Positions 8,482 through 17,625 of a DNA stretch of 64,000 bases are shown piece by piece. Position 1 is the stretch's first letter. Every line of letters starts with the position of its first letter. The stretch comes from CAZLRH01 sp964562015 (GTDB lineage: Bacteria > Verrucomicrobiota > Verrucomicrobiia > Opitutales > JABDGR01): positions 1-64,000 of the forward strand of contig CAZLRH010000018.1 of the NCBI GenBank assembly GCA_964562015.1, written 5' to 3'. The notes beneath the pieces are model-generated. The model saw nothing but the letters and a program-made list of their open reading frames with translations, searched no databases and was not told the origin of the DNA. The position numbers and the translations under genes are program-made.

Positions 8482-9801
8482 CTACAACTGCACCTTGAGC
8501 CCGCGCCGCAGGTAGGTGGGCACGTCCAAGTCTTCGCCGTCGAAGAAATTTCGTTCCGTCTGGTCGAAGTAACCGCGTTGCTCGTGGTCTTCGACGAAAT
8601 GAAATTCATTTTGATCGGCGGCGGCCACCCCGCCCCGGGCACCGCGTTTCAATTTTGAATCGTGCACCGGACGAATGCCGCCAGGCCCCACCGGTTCAGC
8701 CGCGGCGTCCTCGCCAAACAAAGTGGGCCCGGTGTTGTCGCCCGCCTCGTTCGCGGGCGTCGCCCGCAAGCCCGCCGGGGCCGTGCGGCGCGAGGGCACC
8801 CGCGGCCCGACTTCCGTCGTGCCGATGACGCAGATTTCCACCTGGTTTTGCAGGCGCTCGTCAATGACCGCGCCGAGCACGGTGTGTTCGCGGCTGCAAA
8901 ATTTTTCGGCAACCGCGCCGACGATTTCGTTGACGCGCGCGAGGCTCAGTTCGGGCCCGCCCACGATATTCACCAAAAGGCGGTCGGCCCGGCGCGACAG
9001 CTCGGGCGTGTGCAAAAGCGGGCAGAGCATCAAATCCTGCAAGGCCTCGGCGACGCATTCCGCGCCCTTGCCCTGGCCGACACCGAACAGCGTCTTGCCA
9101 CCGCGCGGCGTGAATGTGCGCCGCAGCGTGGCAAAGTCGAGATTGATGAGCCCCGTTTGAAACAGGATGGCGGAAATCGAGCGCACCGCCCGGCTCACCC
9201 AGGCGTCAGCCTGCGCAAAAGCGTCCAGCACGGTGGCTTCCTCGGGCAAATGCTGGAGGAGCAAATCGTTCGGGAGCGGAATCACGGCGTCGCAATATTG
9301 CCGGAGGTCCGTCAGCGCCTGCTCGGCCAACTGCCGGCGACGCGCGCCTTCGGTGGAAAACGGCAGCATCACAAACGCAATGACAAGCGCCCCGGCTTGG
9401 GTGGCGGCTTGCGCCACCACGGGCGCGGCGCCGCTGCCGGTGCCCCCGCCCAGGCCCGCGAGGATGAAAACCATGTCCATGCCCTGCAGCATTTTGTTGA
9501 TGCGGTCGCGGTCGGCCTCGGCGGCTTTGCGGCCCACCTCCGGCTCGCCACCGGTGCCGCCACCGCGGGTGAGACTGCGGCCAATCAAAAGTTTTTCCGC
9601 CAGCGGCGAAGTATTAAGGGCCTGGGCGTCGGTGTTGAGAGCGGCGAGGCGCAGGCGCGCCCCGGCAAAATCCAGTTGCAGGCGGTCCACCGCATTGGTG
9701 CCGGCCCCGCCGATGCCGACGATTTTCAGGCGCAGCGTATCCTCGGGCAAATCTCCCGGCACCATTTTGTCCGCGCTTGGCGGCATGGGCGTGTCATTCA
9801 T
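8482..9801 (-). CDS. ftsZ: Cell division protein FtsZ
   Basis: Tubulin-like GTPase that forms the cytokinetic ring. The tubulin signature GGGTGSG is at residues 118-124, and the catalytic T7 loop NLDFATL at 220-226 keeps the acidic residue that completes the neighbour's GTPase site. The extreme C terminus DLDVPTYLRRG (424-434) is a good match to the tail that binds FtsA and other partners. The N-terminal domain is somewhat divergent (GIGGAGTNAVDR; TRGGGTGGEPEVG). A linker of about 80 residues separates core and tail. It is the last gene of the dcw cluster, 28 bp after ftsA, and its leader is pyrimidine-rich with no Shine-Dalgarno sequence. Confidence 0.96.
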   Translation of the reverse strand: MNDTPMPPSADKMVPGDLPEDTLRLKIVGIGGAGTNAVDRLQLDFAGARLRLAALNTDAQALNTSPLAEKLLIGRSLTRGGGTGGEPEVGRKAAEADRDRINKMLQGMDMVFILAGLGGGTGSGAAPVVAQAATQAGALVIAFVMLPFSTEGARRRQLAEQALTDLRQYCDAVIPLPNDLLLQHLPEEATVLDAFAQADAWVSRAVRSISAILFQTGLINLDFATLRRTFTPRGGKTLFGVGQGKGAECVAEALQDLMLCPLLHTPELSRRADRLLVNIVGGPELSLARVNEIVGAVAEKFCSREHTVLGAVIDERLQNQVEICVIGTTEVGPRVPSRRTAPAGLRATPANEAGDNTGPTLFGEDAAAEPVGPGGIRPVHDSKLKRGARGGVAAADQNEFHFVEDHEQRGYFDQTERNFFDGEDLDVPTYLRRGLKVQL

Positions 9802-9829
9802 GGGAAAAAGAGTTGAGTGGTGAAAGGTT

Positions 9830-11044
9830 TCAGGAGATGCCGACGAGGCTGGCCAGGCGGCCCATCAGCCCGCTGGGCCGGCGGGCGGAAAGGGCAACGT
9901 TGTTCTCCGCGCTCAAGGCGAAAAAGAGCAGCCCGACCGCGGTGCTGAATTCAGGCCCGCGCAGGGACTCGGTGAGCCAGTCCGGCTCGGCGGCCCGGCG
10001 CACGGAGAGACCGAGAATCCGCTGGGCCACGGCCTCGATGCCGGCCAGCCGTGAAGTGCCGCCGGTCAAAATGACGCCCGCGGCCACATCGGCCGGGGTC
10101 AGCAAAGGACCGAGCCGTTTTTTCACGATATTAAAAAGCTCCTCGACGCGTGCTTCGACGATTTGGCAAATCGCCAGCCGCGGTATGTAGCGGTCGCCCA
10201 CGGCCTTGTCGCCCACCATCCAGACTTTCTCCGAACGCACTTTGGCGTCGATAAACGCCTGGCCGAAATTCAATTTCACCTTTTCGGCGTGCTTGCGGCT
10301 CACGCGCAGGCCGAGGCTCAAGTCGTTGGTGATGTGGTCGCCGCCGACGGGGATGACGCCGGTCGCCACCAGATGGCCCTGCCGGTACAAGGCGTAATCG
10401 GTCGCGCCCGAACCGATGTCGAGCACCAGCGCGCCAATTTTTTTCTCGGCGTCCGGCGTCACGGCGTTGGCCGTCGCCACGCTGGAGACAATCAAATCCT
10501 TCACCGCGAGCCCGTTGTAGCCGTTGACCAGGTGGATGGCATTGCCGAGACGGGACTCGTCGCCCGTGATGGTCCAAAAACCGATTTCCAGCCGCTCGCC
10601 CTGCATGCCCTCGGGCTCGGTCACGAGCCGGCCGTCGAGTTTGAAGGGATTGCGAATGTGATGGATGGCGAGGCGGCCCGCGGGCAGTTCCTTTTTGCGG
10701 GCCTCGGCCAGCAAGCGTTGTTTGTCCGCCGCGCGCACGCGATTATCGGCGCTGCTGACGGTCACCGCCGCCGTTTGATAAAAGCCGTCGAGGTGCGCGC
10801 CCGATTGGGAGAGGAACGCGACGTCGGCCTGGGCGCGGGCGTTTTGCTCGGCGGCCAGCAAGGCCGCGTGGGTGCAATGGCACACGGCCATGAAATCAAG
10901 GATGTCGCCTTTGCGCACCCCGACGGACGAGGCCTGGCCCGCGCCCAGAATATTCAGGCGCTCGCCGGGAAAAATCTCGCCAATCAGGACGGCGACCTTC
11001 GAGGTCCCGATGTCAATGGCTGCCACAATTTGAGAATCGCTCAT
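9830..11044 (-). CDS. ftsA: Cell division protein FtsA
   Basis: Actin-like ATPase that anchors FtsZ to the membrane. The N terminus AAIDIGTSKVAVLIGE is the phosphate-1 motif, VLDIGSGATDYAL the phosphate-2 motif and GVILTGGTSRLAGI the adenosine motif. The last residues, SGLMGRLASLVGIS, can form the amphipathic membrane-targeting helix. Its 404 residues are close to the family norm. It lies between ftsQ and ftsZ as in many bacteria. Confidence 0.95.
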   Translation of the reverse strand: MSDSQIVAAIDIGTSKVAVLIGEIFPGERLNILGAGQASSVGVRKGDILDFMAVCHCTHAALLAAEQNARAQADVAFLSQSGAHLDGFYQTAAVTVSSADNRVRAADKQRLLAEARKKELPAGRLAIHHIRNPFKLDGRLVTEPEGMQGERLEIGFWTITGDESRLGNAIHLVNGYNGLAVKDLIVSSVATANAVTPDAEKKIGALVLDIGSGATDYALYRQGHLVATGVIPVGGDHITNDLSLGLRVSRKHAEKVKLNFGQAFIDAKVRSEKVWMVGDKAVGDRYIPRLAICQIVEARVEELFNIVKKRLGPLLTPADVAAGVILTGGTSRLAGIEAVAQRILGLSVRRAAEPDWLTESLRGPEFSTAVGLLFFALSAENNVALSARRPSGLMGRLASLVGIS

Positions 11045-11070
11045 GGAAGAATAGTTTAAGGGGAAAAGAG

Positions 11071-12018
11071 TTAATGCACTGCGCTGCGGCGGTTGGACGG
11101 CGGCGGCGTGACCGCCACCAGTTGCACGACGGCCTGCTGGTCAAAGGACAAATCCAGGCGTTTGACCGGCAATTGCTTTTCCTGGAGGTTTTGCGCCACC
11201 ACGCCGAGGCGGTCCAACTGCCGGTGAAAATCCTGCGCCAGGAATATGAGTTCCCCGAGGTTGCGCGTGCGCACCTTGATCAGCGACAAAGGTGCCTGCG
11301 GGCGCGGGTCGAAATCACCGAGGTCCACGCAGGTCCATTGCTGGGTGAGTTCGGGCGCGCGCTCCTGCGCCGCGGTGAGAAAGGATTCGATGGTGTCCAC
11401 GCCGGTGACCGGTAGCAACCGGCCGGCCTCGCGGTGCAATTTCAGGCCGGCCACCCAGGGCAATTGGCGCAGGCGGTTGTCGTCGTAAAGCCGGCCTTCG
11501 TAAATAAAGCCGTCGCGCGCGACGAGGTAGGGCTTGTAGCCGCCCGCGCCGTCGTCCACCGCCAGCCGCAAAAGCGGGGTGCGTTCCGAAACGCGAATGT
11601 GCACGGTGTCCGGCAACACACGTTCGACAAAGGCCTCGCTGATTTGGCCCGTCTCGAGCAAATGGCGGCGGAGGGCATAAACGTCGAATTCGAGCAAGGG
11701 TTTGCCGTTTTGCAAACCGAGGTACGCGCGCGCCCAGTCCTCCGTCAAGGTGCCGTTGGTTTGCCAGTTCACATGGGCCAGCGGCGCACCGGGTTCGGCG
11801 GAACGCAAGCCCATCGGGTCGAGCCGGTATTGCCGATACGCCCAAAAACCGAATAAGCCCACGGCGCTCGCCGTCACCGTCATTGCGAGCCAACCGAGCG
11901 CCTTCGCCAGACGCTTGCGGCGGGCCACGGGCGACAGCGGCCGGCTGGCCGTGCGCTGGCTGATGTCCTGCCAGGAACGCATGACCGTGCGGGGCGGTTT
12001 GGTGGCGGTGGTTTTCAT
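11071..12018 (-). CDS. ftsQ: Cell division protein FtsQ (POTRA domain)
   Basis: Bitopic divisome protein of the FtsQ/DivIB family. A basic cytoplasmic tail, one membrane helix (about residues 40-64, GWLAMTVTASAVGLFGFWAY) and a periplasmic POTRA-like region containing RRHLLETGQISEAFVERVLPD and VRTRNLGELI are seen. I place the start at ATG 12018 rather than the TTG at 12027. FtsQ sequences diverge quickly, so the call rests on topology, the POTRA pattern and position between ddl and ftsA. Confidence 0.88.
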   Translation of the reverse strand: MKTTATKPPRTVMRSWQDISQRTASRPLSPVARRKRLAKALGWLAMTVTASAVGLFGFWAYRQYRLDPMGLRSAEPGAPLAHVNWQTNGTLTEDWARAYLGLQNGKPLLEFDVYALRRHLLETGQISEAFVERVLPDTVHIRVSERTPLLRLAVDDGAGGYKPYLVARDGFIYEGRLYDDNRLRQLPWVAGLKLHREAGRLLPVTGVDTIESFLTAAQERAPELTQQWTCVDLGDFDPRPQAPLSLIKVRTRNLGELIFLAQDFHRQLDRLGVVAQNLQEKQLPVKRLDLSFDQQAVVQLVAVTPPPSNRRSAVH

Positions 12019-12033
12019 GAGCGGCAAAAAAAT

Positions 12034-12981
12034 TCAGGCGGCGACGCGCTTGGCGGCGAAACGTTGCAACGCGGGTTCGATCAAGGCGCGGGCCAGCGAC
12101 GCAAACGTGTAGCCGTTGCAGGACGCGCTCTTGGGCAGTAAACTCGTGGGCGTGAGGCCGGGCAAGGTGTTGATTTCCAAAATGACGGCGCCGCCGACGG
12201 CGGGCAGCATGAAGTCAATCCGCGCAAAATCGCGGCAGCCACAAGCGGCGAAAGCTATTTCCGCGGCGGTCCGCACGGTGGCCGCCAGGGCCTCGGGCAC
12301 GGCGGCGGGATAGATGTAATCCGTCATCCCGGCGGTGTACTTGTGCTTAAAATCATATACGCCGCCCTTGGGCTTGATTTCCACCAAGCCCAGGGCCTGC
12401 CCGTGCAAGATGCCGACCGACACCTCGCGCCCGCGCACATACGGCTCCGCCATCCAGCGGCCGGGCTCAAGTTTCGCAAACGCCGCGGGCAACTCGGCGG
12501 CCTGGTCAGCCCGGCGCAAACCCACGCTGCTGCCTTCCGCCACGGGTTTGACGATGACCGCCTCGCCCAGCGCGGCGATGACCTCGGCGATTTTCGGCGG
12601 CTGCTCGTGGGAAAAAACCAATTGCGGCAAAACCGCGACTCCGGCGGCTTGAAGCACGCGCTTGGTGTCCACCTTGTCCATGCAGAGGCGGCTCGCGCCG
12701 GGCCCGCAGCCGGCGTAGGAAAAATTGCCATCTTCGAGGGCGCCTTGCACGCCGCCATCCTCACCCCACCCTCCGTGCAACGCGGGAAAAACCACCTGCC
12801 GGGACGGATCCAACTTCGCCGGCAGGGAGCGCCCCGGCAGGTCGTGCCACTCGACCGTAAAGCCCTCGCTGACGAGCGCCTTGGCCACTTCGCGGCCGGA
12901 AACGAGCGAGACTTCGCGCTCGGCGGAATCTCCGCCGCAAAGCACCGCAATCACCGGCGTCTGATGGGTCGACGGTTTCAT
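12034..12981 (-). CDS. ddl: D-alanine--D-alanine ligase
   Basis: ATP-grasp ligase making the D-Ala-D-Ala dipeptide for peptidoglycan. Key segments are VLCGGDSAEREVSLVSG, FPALHGGWGEDGGVQG, IVKPVAEGSSVGL and the metal-binding EINTLPGLTPTSLLP. The ATG at 12981 overlaps the stop of murC-murB (ATGA) and has an upstream GGAGG about 10 nt away, one of few clear Shine-Dalgarno sites in the window; the frame extends to a TTG at 12999, which I do not use. Confidence 0.95.
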   Translation of the reverse strand: MKPSTHQTPVIAVLCGGDSAEREVSLVSGREVAKALVSEGFTVEWHDLPGRSLPAKLDPSRQVVFPALHGGWGEDGGVQGALEDGNFSYAGCGPGASRLCMDKVDTKRVLQAAGVAVLPQLVFSHEQPPKIAEVIAALGEAVIVKPVAEGSSVGLRRADQAAELPAAFAKLEPGRWMAEPYVRGREVSVGILHGQALGLVEIKPKGGVYDFKHKYTAGMTDYIYPAAVPEALAATVRTAAEIAFAACGCRDFARIDFMLPAVGGAVILEINTLPGLTPTSLLPKSASCNGYTFASLARALIEPALQRFAAKRVAA

Positions 12982-15308
12982 TGCAAGACTTCCTCCCAAG
13001 TCGTGCCCAAAAGTAATACTTCAGGCTCCAGTAAAATCCCGCGCTGGTCCTGCACGGTCCGCCGCACCTGCCGCGCCAGGCCGAGGACCTCCGCCGCCGT
13101 GGCGCCGCCGGTATTGATGATGAAATTGGCGTGGATACCCGAGACTTCGGCCGCGCCGACGCGCCGGCCCTTCAGCCCGACTTCGTCAATCACCCGGCCC
13201 GCGTGCCCGCCGGGCGGATTCTTAAAGAGACAGCCTGCGCTGCGTTCGCGCGGCTGGGACGCCTTCCGCTGCGTGGACATCTCCTCCATGCGGCGGCGAA
13301 TTTCGTCGGTCTGCCCGGCGCGGGGCGCGCGAAACAGGGCACCCGTGGCGGTCGCCGTCAGGAGCTCGCGGCATTGGCGGTATTCGGCATGAAAATCCGC
13401 GCGCGGCAGGCGGCGCACCTCGCCGTCCGGTGTCACGAATTCCACCTCTTCCACCACATCGAAAATCCAACCGCCCATGGCGCCGGCGTTCATCCGCAAC
13501 GAACCGCCGACGGCGCCGGGAATCCCCTCGAGGAATTCCAGGCCCGCGAGACCGTGGCGGGCCGCGAACCCGCACAATTCCTTCAACCGCGCGCCCGCGC
13601 CCGCCCAGATGCCGTTTTCACCCTCGCGGCGAAGTTCGCGCCAGGTTTCGTGCGCCAACCGCACGACCAACCCGGGATAACCCGTGTCGGCGACAATTAA
13701 ATTGGAGCCGCGCCCAAGGCAAAAAACCGGGACGCCGGACCGACGTGCCGCGACCAATAACTGCGTCAGGTCCGCCAACGTCGCCGGCTCGGCGTAATAG
13801 CGCGCGGGGCCGCCGACCCCGAGGGTCGTTTTTTCGGCCAATGGTTCCTGGCGGCGCAAAAGCGTCTCCGCACTCAAGCGGGGGCGCAAAACATCGAACC
13901 AATCCAGGGCTTCAACGAGGGGGCTGGCGGTAATCATCGGAGACAAAAGATTTTCCGCCAGCTTCTGGGTGAAGGCCGCGGCGGCTTCGTCAATGTCACC
14001 GGCGCCGATGAAGACGACGGTCGTTTCAGCTTTCGATTCCGCCAGCGCGGTGGTGAGCGCCGGTTCAAGGGCGGAAAACGACTCATGCAGGGAAACTTGC
14101 GCGCCAGCGACCGGCGCGGCTGCGAGGATGCTTTCGCTCTTGCCGTCCGCCAGCGGTTTTTCACTCGCCGCATAGACGGGCAGCAAAAACAGCCGATCCG
14201 CGACGGCCAGGGCGCGGGCAAATTCCGCGGCGAATTGGCGCGTGCGCGTGTAGCGATGCGGCTGGAAAACGGCGAGCAACCGGCCGGTGGCGTGGCGTTG
14301 GCGCAGGCATTTCAGCAACGCGGAGATTTCCGTCGGATGATGGGCGTAGTCAGCGTAAATGGTCAGGCCCGGGCGGCGCAGAAGGACGTCTTGGCGGCGG
14401 CGCACACCGAGATAACCCTCGAAGGGCCGCGGGGCCAGTTCGCCGAAAGCCGCGTGGATGGCCGCGAGCGCGGCGCTGGCGTTGGTGGCGTTGAATTCCC
14501 CGCTCAAGGGCGTTTCCACTTCGCGCGAGGGAAACTCGCCGTTCAAAAGCAAATGCTGGCGCGCGCCGTCGTCGCTCTTCAAGCGGGCGACGAAATTGCC
14601 CGCCGGGCCAAACGTGCGAAACTTCACCCCCGCGGCTTCCGCGATTTTCCGCAGGCGCACACAGCCGTCGGGGATCAGCACCACCGAACGCGTGCGGCGA
14701 AAAAGGTTGATGAACGTTTCCGCGAGTTCGGCTTCGGTGCGATAGCGGTCGGCATGGTCCCAGTCAAAATTCACCGCGACCGTAATTTCCGGGTGGAAAG
14801 CGTCTATCGTGCCGTCGCTTTCGTCGATTTCCGCCACGACCCAGGGATTATCGGCGTGATGCGCGGGCGGCGTTTGCGGATCGGCAAAGAGCGCGCCGAG
14901 GAGATAACCAACATCGTGGCCGGTCGAGCGCAAAGCGTGAATGAGGAGCGCGGTGGTGGTGGTTTTGCCGTGACTGCCGACGACGGCAATGAGCCGCCGC
15001 CCTTGCATGGCCTCCGCGAGCATTTCCCCGCGGCGCAAGGTGCCGAGCCCACGAGTCCGGGCCGCCTGCAATAAAGGATGACTGGGCGCAATCGCGCTGG
15101 AATAGACGACGCGGGACACGCCTGCCGGCAGTTCCACGCAGGTATCGGTGCCGATGCCACGGCGTTCCAGCCATTGGCGCACCGGTTCGCGCAAATGGTC
15201 GTCGTGCCCCTGCACCCGGCAACCGCGTTCCGCGAGATACATCGCGAGTGGCGCCATGCCCATGCCACCGAGGCCGAGGAAGAAGACGTTTTCGCGGTTA
15301 TCGCTCAT
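12978..15308 (-). CDS. murC-murB: MurC-MurB fusion: UDP-MurNAc--L-alanine ligase / UDP-GlcNAc-enolpyruvate reductase
   Basis: Two successive peptidoglycan-precursor enzymes in one 776-residue chain. The MurC half (about 1-455) has the Rossmann start FFLGLGGMGM, the ATP loop GSHGKTTTT (111-119) and YADYAHHPTEI (318-328). The MurB half (about 465-776) has the FAD-binding LGRGSNLIV (531-539), GGSLRMNAGA (601-610) and SAGCLFKNP (690-698), with Cys at the position where many MurB enzymes have the proton-donating Ser. MurB precedes MurC in the pathway, but here the order in the chain is reversed. Both halves look intact. Confidence 0.95.
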   Translation of the reverse strand: MSDNRENVFFLGLGGMGMAPLAMYLAERGCRVQGHDDHLREPVRQWLERRGIGTDTCVELPAGVSRVVYSSAIAPSHPLLQAARTRGLGTLRRGEMLAEAMQGRRLIAVVGSHGKTTTTALLIHALRSTGHDVGYLLGALFADPQTPPAHHADNPWVVAEIDESDGTIDAFHPEITVAVNFDWDHADRYRTEAELAETFINLFRRTRSVVLIPDGCVRLRKIAEAAGVKFRTFGPAGNFVARLKSDDGARQHLLLNGEFPSREVETPLSGEFNATNASAALAAIHAAFGELAPRPFEGYLGVRRRQDVLLRRPGLTIYADYAHHPTEISALLKCLRQRHATGRLLAVFQPHRYTRTRQFAAEFARALAVADRLFLLPVYAASEKPLADGKSESILAAAPVAGAQVSLHESFSALEPALTTALAESKAETTVVFIGAGDIDEAAAAFTQKLAENLLSPMITASPLVEALDWFDVLRPRLSAETLLRRQEPLAEKTTLGVGGPARYYAEPATLADLTQLLVAARRSGVPVFCLGRGSNLIVADTGYPGLVVRLAHETWRELRREGENGIWAGAGARLKELCGFAARHGLAGLEFLEGIPGAVGGSLRMNAGAMGGWIFDVVEEVEFVTPDGEVRRLPRADFHAEYRQCRELLTATATGALFRAPRAGQTDEIRRRMEEMSTQRKASQPRERSAGCLFKNPPGGHAGRVIDEVGLKGRRVGAAEVSGIHANFIINTGGATAAEVLGLARQVRRTVQDQRGILLEPEVLLLGTTWEEVLQ

Positions 15309-15343
15309 TTCGTGGTGCGGAAGATAAAGGCGTGGAAAACGAA

Positions 15344-16471
15344 TTAGGCGGCGGGCAGCAACTCGTCGCCCGTGTGCTCGCGACCCTCGAGCGGCAATTC
15401 CTCGAGATCGCGCAGGAGCAATTCGAGGGAATTTTCCTGCTCCATACGTTCGAGGTTGCGGCGGAAGGTTTCGAGGAGGAAGGAATTGAAAATGAGCTCG
15501 AGCACCTCGGCCTGGAGCCGGTCCATGTTGTTGCTGTCAATCGCCAGACCACCGCCCTGCCGTTCGAAGCAGCGGGCGTTTTCCCATTGGTGGTTGTCAG
15601 CGGCGAACGGGTAAGGCACCAGCACGGCCGGCAACTGGCAGCGGACGAATTCCGCCAGGCTGCCCGCGCCCGCGCGCGACACCGCGAGATCCGCACTCGA
15701 GAGCAAATCCGCCATGTCGTCGCAAAACGGCAAAAAGCGGGCCACCCGTTTTTTGCCGTCGGGGCCTTCGCATTCCAACGTGCCCGCGCTGCCTTTGCCC
15801 GGACCGGTCACGCACATGACGCTGACGCCCTTTTCCGCCAGCGGCGCAAAATTCTGCGTGACCCATTTGTTGAAAGACTGCGCGCCTTGGCTGCCGCCGA
15901 GCACGAGCAAAACCTTGCCTTCGCGCGGCAGGCCCAACCGCGTCCGCGCCGTTTCCCGGGGCACGCGGCGAATTTCCTGCCGGACCGGAAAACCGCAATG
16001 GCGCAGGGCCTGGGGCGGCAGTCCTTGCAAGCGCACGCCGGGCGGCAGATAAATGCGCCGCGCAAAACCGCTCAACATGCGCACCGCTCGCCCGGGCCGC
16101 CGGTTGGCTTCGTGCAAAACCACCGGGATGCCGAGCAAATAGCCCGCGAGCGTGATGCCCATGGTGAGAAACCCGCCAAAGCCCACAATCACATCCGGCC
16201 GCGTTTGGCGCAGATAATTCAGCGCGAAGAAAAAACCCGTCACCTGGGTAAAGCAAAAGCGCGCGAGCGCCACCGGCCGCCAGCCGAGGCCCGCGCCCGG
16301 CGCCCGGACGAATTCCAGCTCCGGGTATTTTTTGATCAGCCGCGAATCGATGTCCTTGTTGCTAATGAGCAGGCGGCAGCGGTGCCCGGCGCCGGTGAGG
16401 CGCTCGGCCAACGCGATGCCCGGCGAAAGGTGTCCGCCGGTGCCGCCGCAGGAGATGGCGTAAGTTCTCAT
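15344..16471 (-). CDS. murG: UDP-GlcNAc transferase MurG
   Basis: Membrane-associated glycosyltransferase that converts lipid I to lipid II. The N-terminal GGTGGH (residues 9-14), the VVLHEANRRPGRA segment, VLGGSQGAQSFN and the C-terminal donor-site region SRAGAGSLAEF followed by PYPFAADNHQWENA are family hallmarks. The ATG overlaps the ftsW stop by 4 bp. The C terminus is rich in Glu and Leu and somewhat longer than usual. Confidence 0.95.
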   Translation of the reverse strand: MRTYAISCGGTGGHLSPGIALAERLTGAGHRCRLLISNKDIDSRLIKKYPELEFVRAPGAGLGWRPVALARFCFTQVTGFFFALNYLRQTRPDVIVGFGGFLTMGITLAGYLLGIPVVLHEANRRPGRAVRMLSGFARRIYLPPGVRLQGLPPQALRHCGFPVRQEIRRVPRETARTRLGLPREGKVLLVLGGSQGAQSFNKWVTQNFAPLAEKGVSVMCVTGPGKGSAGTLECEGPDGKKRVARFLPFCDDMADLLSSADLAVSRAGAGSLAEFVRCQLPAVLVPYPFAADNHQWENARCFERQGGGLAIDSNNMDRLQAEVLELIFNSFLLETFRRNLERMEQENSLELLLRDLEELPLEGREHTGDELLPAA

Positions 16472-17604
16472 AGTTCGCTGGGCCGGGGCAGCACGGGCCG
16501 CTCCCAGCGCCGGAAACAGTTTACCAACACCCCGATCAACGCATACATCAGCAAAAGATTGGAACCGCCGTAACTGATGAACGGCAGCGACATGCCCTTC
16601 GTTGGCAGCAGGCCCGTCACCACGCCCATGTTGATGAGCGCCTGGCCGATGAGCATCAACAATGCACCCGTGGCCACGGTAAATTCATAGAGATTCGGCG
16701 CGCGCCGCAGCGCCCGGCAACTGACGATGAAAATAGTCAAAAACGTCAGCGCCACGCTCGCCGTCGCCAGCAGGCCCATTTCCTCGCCCACGACGGCGAA
16801 GACGAAATCGTTGTGCGCTTCTGTGAGGTAAAACAACTGTTGCCGGCCCTCGCCCAGCCCGACGCCGTTCCAGCCGCCCACGCCGAAACCCAGCATCCCC
16901 TGCCACAATTGGTAAGCACCGTCGTTGCGGTACTTTTCAATGTCCAGGAACGAGACGATCCGCTTGAGTCTTAGCGGATCCAGGTACACCGCCACCGAAA
17001 ACAACAGTCCGCCCGCGAGCATCGACGGAAACAGGTAGAACAAGCGCACGCCGGCCAGATACACCAGCGCGCAGCCGACCATCCCGCACAACGCCGCGGT
17101 GCCGAAATCCGGCTCGCGGAAAATCAAGCCCGCGAAGACACCCACGATGCCCATGGGGAGGACGAAGCCGCGCCAGAAGGTCTGAATCTGCCGCTGGTTT
17201 CCAGCGAGGTAATGCGCCAGGCAAAACACGAGCGCCAGTTTCCCGGCATCGGAAGGCTGGGCGCTCATGAACCCAAGATTCAGCCAGCGGCGCGCACCCA
17301 TGACCTTCGGCCCGAACAGCACCGCGACCAGCAGCAAAACCGCCAGGCCGGCCAGCACCCAGGTGTAACGCCGCACCAAGTTCAAGTTGACCATGGCGGC
17401 GGACACGCCCACCACCAAGGCCAACGCAAACCAGATCAACTGCTTCTTGAAGAAGTAGAGGCCGCCATGGTCCGTCCCCTGCCCCGCGCTCGAAAGCACC
17501 ACCAGCCCGAACGCGGTCAGCCCCAGCGCGCAGATGGTGATAATCGCACCCGGGCCGAAGCCGCGGATGGTCGGTCGGGGCATCGTGGCAGCCGGATTTT
17601 TCAT
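16468..17604 (-). CDS. ftsW: Septal peptidoglycan glycosyltransferase FtsW (SEDS family)
   Basis: Polytopic SEDS protein polymerising septal glycan with the transpeptidase FtsI. About ten membrane helices are visible. Hallmarks are GARRWLNLGFMSAQPSDAGKL, the FREPDFGTA segment, GEGRQQLFYLTEAHNDFVFAVVGEE (given in part) and SLPFISYGGSN. I take ATG 17604; a GTG one codon upstream is possible. It is between a LysM lipoprotein gene and murG. Confidence 0.95.
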   Translation of the reverse strand: MKNPAATMPRPTIRGFGPGAIITICALGLTAFGLVVLSSAGQGTDHGGLYFFKKQLIWFALALVVGVSAAMVNLNLVRRYTWVLAGLAVLLLVAVLFGPKVMGARRWLNLGFMSAQPSDAGKLALVFCLAHYLAGNQRQIQTFWRGFVLPMGIVGVFAGLIFREPDFGTAALCGMVGCALVYLAGVRLFYLFPSMLAGGLLFSVAVYLDPLRLKRIVSFLDIEKYRNDGAYQLWQGMLGFGVGGWNGVGLGEGRQQLFYLTEAHNDFVFAVVGEEMGLLATASVALTFLTIFIVSCRALRRAPNLYEFTVATGALLMLIGQALINMGVVTGLLPTKGMSLPFISYGGSNLLLMYALIGVLVNCFRRWERPVLPRPSEL

Positions 17605-17625
17605 CACAGTGATAAGGACACTAAA

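Noticed and set aside
14085..15074. Long plus-strand frames over murC-murB and other dcw genes
   Set aside because: Long antisense frames are expected in G+C-rich sequence; the minus-strand genes are conserved and overlapping in an operon.
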